Shown: piece by piece, positions 33,138 to 36,436 of the stretch | Numbering within the stretch: the first letter of the stretch is position 1 | Layout of the letters: every line of letters begins with the position of its first letter | Origin: an uncultured Ruminococcus sp. | GTDB taxonomy: Bacteria; Bacillota; Clostridia; Monoglobales; Monoglobaceae | Length of the DNA stretch: 36,436 nucleotides | Assembly (NCBI GenBank): GCA_902791425.1 | Contig: CADAVS010000005.1 | Location: 1 to 36,436, forward strand | Direction: 5' to 3' | Made by a program: the position numbers and the translations under genes | Notes under the pieces: model-generated | The model's input: only the letters and a program-made list of their open reading frames with translations | What the model was told of the DNA's origin: nothing | Database searches by the model: none

Positions 33138-33983
33138 TTAGTGTTGTTGTTTAGCGTACTTGATTGGTGAAATTCCTGTTTTTTTCTTAAAATATCGCGA
33201 AAAATAGTTGCTGTCGACAAAACCACAGGAATGGGCTATTTCAGATATGTCAGTAAAACCCGACTCTATTAGGGATATTGATTTTAGTATCCTCAACTCC
33301 AACATATATCCGTGTAATGATTTGCCGGTGTGTTTTTTGAATTCCGAATTTATATAGTTAGAATGAAAGTGGAATATTTTTGACAACTCCGTATTATTGA
33401 GTTCTTCGCAATAATGATTTTGAACATACTCAATTATATTTTCTACATTTAAACCATCTTTTTTTTGAGTTCGTTTTTCTGATTTTTGTGCCGCTTTAAG
33501 AAGAATAAGCGATAATTCTATCGAAGTATTGAGTCTGTAGAACGGCAGTTTTTTTTCATAGGTATCCATTATTTTGATAAAATGCTGCCGAAGCGAATAA
33601 CAATCGGGAAGAAAACAGTATTTATCAAAGCATGGAGCATCTGAAAATGTTATTCTCTCAAACGGAGTTTTTTTTTTTTTTTTCTTTATGTTTACCGGAG
33701 GTATTGGGGCTTCAAAATTGGAAAATTTTTGAGTGAAATCAAAGTTAATGGCATTGTAAACAGAATTTGCCGGCAAAATACGGTAGTTTTGTCCTGAGTT
33801 GATAAAAAGCAAACTGTAAGCAGGCATAACAAAGGTTTTGTCATTAACCATTATTTTGCCCTCACCGCTTTCAACGAAAAATAGCCGTGCATCTATTGGG
33901 CAACATTCTGAAAATTCCGAATGTTCTTGAATTGTTAAGAATCTCGAAAACCTTACAAATGGGTTAATATCTTTCAGTTCCAT
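33138..33983 (-). CDS. AraC-family transcriptional regulator with in-frame A16 tract
   Basis: A 281-residue regulator: an N-terminal cupin-like sugar-sensing domain (about 1-150) and a C-terminal AraC double helix-turn-helix (about 185-281; NTELSKIFHFHSNYINSEFKKHTG, then TDISEIAHSCGFVDSNYFSRYFKKKTGISP). Six lysines at residues 100-105 come from 16 consecutive A on the coding strand (plus 33668-33683). The frame is open in this sequence. I chose the ATG at 33983 (MELKDINPF) because AAAGGG lies upstream; the frame is open to 34052 inside the SGNH gene. It starts 16 nt after that gene and probably controls it and the divergent isomerase gene. Confidence 0.9.
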   Translation of the reverse strand: MELKDINPFVRFSRFLTIQEHSEFSECCPIDARLFFVESGEGKIMVNDKTFVMPAYSLLFINSGQNYRILPANSVYNAINFDFTQKFSNFEAPIPPVNIKKKKKKTPFERITFSDAPCFDKYCFLPDCYSLRQHFIKIMDTYEKKLPFYRLNTSIELSLILLKAAQKSEKRTQKKDGLNVENIIEYVQNHYCEELNNTELSKIFHFHSNYINSEFKKHTGKSLHGYMLELRILKSISLIESGFTDISEIAHSCGFVDSNYFSRYFKKKTGISPIKYAKQQH

Positions 33984-33999
33984 TACAAGCCCTTTCTTT

Positions 34000-34725
34000 T
34001 CATCTGTTCCACATGGTATCGGAATTGTTATTAAAATCATTCTTTTCATCAATCAATAAGCTAAACAGCTTATCCGCAAACAGCTTGTGCATTTCTCTTG
34101 TCGGATGATTAATGCGGTTTTCCAAAAGCATTGTGGTATCGGTTGTTTTATTTAACTTCTTCCACTCATAATAACAATCACAAACAGATATTCCCATTTC
34201 TTTTGCCAGATTGACGCTGTTTTCCATAAACAAATCCATTTTTCCGGAATTTTGAAATTCGGCTGTTTTTGCGGCATACTCAAGATACTGTTTGTTTGTA
34301 TCAGGTGCAACATAAGTGTTCAGCATATTAGGCGTCATAAAAACAGTATCAATACCTTTTTCGATGCATTTTGTGAAGATTGTATTCAGAGAAGCGATAT
34401 AATCTTCCAAACTGCCGTTAACATCGTTTAAACCGAAACAAACAATAATCAAATCCGGATTGTGAGCTAAAACCTGTTTGTCCAATCGGCATAGGGAGCT
34501 TTTTGCAGATGTTCCGCCGATTCCGGCATTGATTATGTTTACAGGGACGTAATTTCTGACTTCGTTCAGTCGTTTTTTTAGTATATTCCAATATACTGCT
34601 TCATAATCGATTTCACCCGGACCAAACGCACCATGTGTTATACTGTCACCGAAAACGACTATTGTGATTGGACCGTTTTCCATAAGTTGTTCTGTATTCA
34701 TGTTAAGCTTGTCTTTAATTTTCAT
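34000..34725 (-). CDS. SGNH/GDSL-family hydrolase
   Basis: A 241-residue esterase-type hydrolase: block I VVFGDSITHGAFG with nucleophile S28, block II NAGIGGTSAKSS, block III FGLND with N100, and a late NHPTREMH segment carrying the catalytic His. There is no signal peptide, so it acts in the cytosol, perhaps deacylating an imported sugar. GGAG precedes the ATG by 9 nt. It is first in a two-gene unit with the AraC regulator and divergent from the isomerase gene. The substrate is unknown. Confidence 0.9.
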   Translation of the reverse strand: MKIKDKLNMNTEQLMENGPITIVVFGDSITHGAFGPGEIDYEAVYWNILKKRLNEVRNYVPVNIINAGIGGTSAKSSLCRLDKQVLAHNPDLIIVCFGLNDVNGSLEDYIASLNTIFTKCIEKGIDTVFMTPNMLNTYVAPDTNKQYLEYAAKTAEFQNSGKMDLFMENSVNLAKEMGISVCDCYYEWKKLNKTTDTTMLLENRINHPTREMHKLFADKLFSLLIDEKNDFNNNSDTMWNR

Positions 34726-34747
34726 TTAAACCATCTCCGCAACAAAC

Positions 34748-34776
34748 AGTGTACCATATTTAAATACTTGTATCAA
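34748..34776 (-). promoter_or_regulatory. Promoter of the SGNH hydrolase-AraC unit
   Basis: On the minus strand TTGATA (plus 34771-34776), 17 nt, TACACT (34748-34753), 23 nt upstream of the SGNH ATG. Confidence 0.6.
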
Positions 34777-34828
34777 TAATATATTGTACAAATCTTTATT
34801 TTGTGCTAAAACATATTTATTTTGTATA

Positions 34829-34857
34829 TTGATTATAGCATAATTTTTGGTTAAAAT
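34829..34857 (+). promoter_or_regulatory. Promoter of the isomerase-family gene
   Basis: TTGATT (34829-34834), 17 nt, TAAAAT (34852-34857), 37 nt upstream of the ATG at 34895. It is divergent from the SGNH promoter with about 50 nt between the -35 boxes, room for an AraC-type operator. Confidence 0.5.
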
Positions 34858-34894
34858 CAAGATACAATAATAAAGAAAAACGGAGGAATTTTGT

Positions 34895-36340
34895 ATGATT
34901 ACACGCAAAAAAGAACGAACAGCAAACATTGCATTTTTTTCTGTAGTTCATGAGGTGTATTTTGAACAGTTTGAGGGACTTGAAGAATCCTTGAACGGTT
35001 ATCACGCCGATACAGTGAAATTGGTAGAAAACAATGGTGTAAAGGTGTTTGATTATGGTATTATCGGTTCTAACAGTGAAGCATTTGCAACAGCGGAAAA
35101 AATTAACGGCGATAAGATAGATCTTATTATATGTAATATGATTACATACGCTACTTCATCGGTTTTTGCACCTATAGTGCAGAACACAAATGCACCGATT
35201 ATTCTTACGGCGTTACAGCCGCTTATGCATATGGATTACTCAAAAGCCTGCACATTTATGCAGCTTGAGAATGATAATATTTGTTCTGTACCGGAGTTTA
35301 CTGGTGTTGCAATTCGTTTCGGAAAACCTGTAAAAGATGTTATTTTAGGCTGCTTATATAATGACAAGGCTGCAGAAAATGAAATCTCCGAATGGTGTGA
35401 GATTGCAAAGGTTTTACATGATTTAAAGGGAGCAAGACTCGGCCTTATGGGCCATGTTCTTGAGGCGATGTATGATATGCACGCAGACCCTACGGCAGTT
35501 TCTGCGGCATTTGGATTGCATATTCCTATGATTGAAATTGACGATGTTGTAAAGGAATATCAAAAAGTTACAACAGCGGAAATTGAAGCAAAAAAGGCGT
35601 TAATTCTTGAAGAATTTGATACACCTACGCCGATAAGCGACCCTGTGACGATGAAGCTTACTGATGCGGACCTCGAAAAGGCGGCAAAGGGGGCGGCAGC
35701 ACTTGACAGGCTTATTGACACATTCAATCTTGACGGTCTTGCATATTATTATGAAGGTCAAGAGAATACAATACAGCGTGAGGTTGCAACATCGTTTATT
35801 GTGGGTAATTCAATCCTCAATGCACAGGGAATCCCGATGTGTGGTGAATTTGATATTAAAACATTAATTGCAATGCTTATTATGGATAGGCTAAACATAG
35901 GTGGAAGTTTTGCGGAATTTCATCCGTTTGATTTCAGTGAGGACTTTATTCTTGTAGGTCACGATGGCCCGCATCATATCGCAATTGCGGAGGGAAAGCC
36001 TATCTTGAGAAGTCTTACCAAGTTCCATGGCAAGCCGGGAAACGGTGCATCGGTTGAGTTTAAGTTAAAGGAAGGACCGATTACAATGCTGGGCATCACA
36101 CAGACGCATGATGGAAGATTTAAATTTGTAATAGGCGAGGGTTACTCTAAAAAAGGACCTATCCCGCCGACAGGTAATACAAATACAAGAGGATTTTTTG
36201 AGCCTACAACAAAGGAATTTATCAAGAAATGGGTAATGGAAGGTCCGACACACCATTACGCATTGGGAATAGGTCATCATGCAAGTACAATTAAAAAGAT
36301 TGCTGATGTGTTGGGAATAGAAAGTGTAATTGTCAAATAA
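34895..36340 (+). CDS. L-fucose/L-arabinose isomerase-family protein
   Basis: A 481-residue cytosolic sugar isomerase-fold protein related to L-arabinose and L-fucose isomerases. An N-terminal Rossmann-like domain (ANIAFFSVVHEVYFEQFEGL, ICNMITYATSSVFAPI) is followed by ARLGLMGHVLEAMYDMHADPTAV. The active-site region has YYEGQENTIQREVATSFIVG, CGEFDIKTLIAMLIM, HDGPHHIAIAEGKP, and a late His-rich PTHHYALGIGHH that can hold the metal. CGGAGG precedes the ATG. The real substrate cannot be told; neighbours (AraC regulator, SGNH hydrolase) suggest use of an acylated or branched sugar. Confidence 0.88.
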   Translation: MITRKKERTANIAFFSVVHEVYFEQFEGLEESLNGYHADTVKLVENNGVKVFDYGIIGSNSEAFATAEKINGDKIDLIICNMITYATSSVFAPIVQNTNAPIILTALQPLMHMDYSKACTFMQLENDNICSVPEFTGVAIRFGKPVKDVILGCLYNDKAAENEISEWCEIAKVLHDLKGARLGLMGHVLEAMYDMHADPTAVSAAFGLHIPMIEIDDVVKEYQKVTTAEIEAKKALILEEFDTPTPISDPVTMKLTDADLEKAAKGAAALDRLIDTFNLDGLAYYYEGQENTIQREVATSFIVGNSILNAQGIPMCGEFDIKTLIAMLIMDRLNIGGSFAEFHPFDFSEDFILVGHDGPHHIAIAEGKPILRSLTKFHGKPGNGASVEFKLKEGPITMLGITQTHDGRFKFVIGEGYSKKGPIPPTGNTNTRGFFEPTTKEFIKKWVMEGPTHHYALGIGHHASTIKKIADVLGIESVIVK

Positions 36341-36436
36341 GGAGGCATGATAAAAAGATAAGTGGTAGACAATGCGAGAACTCTGAAAATCTGATACAAT
36401 GGAAGTAGCAGAAAGACAGAGTAGATACTAATTCGA
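36341..36436. other. Tail after the isomerase gene, no gene visible
   Basis: An AAGGAGG box (36339-36345) is followed by ATG ATA AAA AGA TAA, only four codons. Further on, short frames such as MEVAERQSRY (from 36399) also stop at once. All three forward frames contain stops, so the next gene either starts beyond the window or has been disrupted at this point. Confidence 0.5.

Noticed and set aside
32776-36436. Integrated element bounded by tRNA-Tyr repeats
   Set aside because: No integrase and no second copy of the tRNA 3' end were found inside the window; only the placement is suggestive.

Overview
The window looks like chromosomal DNA of a low-GC, obligately anaerobic, spore-lineage Clostridia (Eubacteriales) bacterium, probably a gut or rumen fermenter. 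The evidence is [FeFe]-hydrogenase genes of the Hnd/Nuo type, an uninterrupted sigK-like sporulation sigma factor, B12-dependent methionine synthase without its reactivation domain, AGGAGG-type ribosome binding sites, and many TTG/GTG starts. I cannot name the genus from the sequence alone. No rRNA, CRISPR array, intact transposase, phage or plasmid replication gene was seen.

Left part (1-5963, all minus strand) is a hydrogen-metabolism block. A probable promoter at 5935-5963 drives a signalling-type cluster: DRTGG protein, RsbW/RsbT-like ATPase, putative sensory [FeFe] hydrogenase, second DRTGG protein, PHP-domain phosphoesterase. After an AT-rich hairpin region follow the structural genes of an NAD(P)-linked hydrogenase: hndA, an orphan histidine-kinase-type ATPase, hndB and the first 300 codons of hndC. 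The hydrogenase-like protein keeps all four H-cluster cysteines but has Ala where catalytic enzymes have the proton-transfer Cys, which points to H2 sensing upstream of the H2-cycling enzyme.

5992-12748 holds a glycosyltransferase/CsaB-type pyruvyl transferase fusion, a Cys-rich DUF6062-like protein and endonuclease III on the minus strand, and glyA-rarA on the plus strand. nth and glyA are divergent from promoters whose -10 boxes overlap. A perfect 36-bp palindromic terminator separates rarA from the convergent met operon. 12829-16983 (minus) is metF, a MetH reactivation-domain gene and metH, tightly overlapped. Its roughly 165-nt leader is almost filled by a 146-bp element with 25-bp inverted ends that begins at the predicted transcription start, and metF appears to start at ATT.

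17036-23953 (plus) has an AI-2E/PerM family membrane protein, the M16 pair ymfF-ymfH, lgt, then a VanW-family protein and an ECF transporter S component. Three 79-bp tandem repeats with covarying hairpins follow. 24228-26167 (minus) is a YolD/UmuC-type translesion polymerase pair. sigK (plus) faces the proteostasis cluster tig-clpP-clpX (minus), with a 103-bp terminal-inverted-repeat element between them. Next are argH and a metallophosphoesterase (minus).

The right end after tRNA-Tyr (32776-32860) looks accessory: an AraC-type regulator with an in-frame A16 tract, an SGNH/GDSL hydrolase and a divergent L-fucose/L-arabinose isomerase-family enzyme, probably a small carbohydrate-use locus that continues past the window.

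The best candidates for undescribed biology are the H2-sensing module, the metF leader element and the small covarying repeats. Family calls rest on recognised motifs and remembered families; no database search was run.
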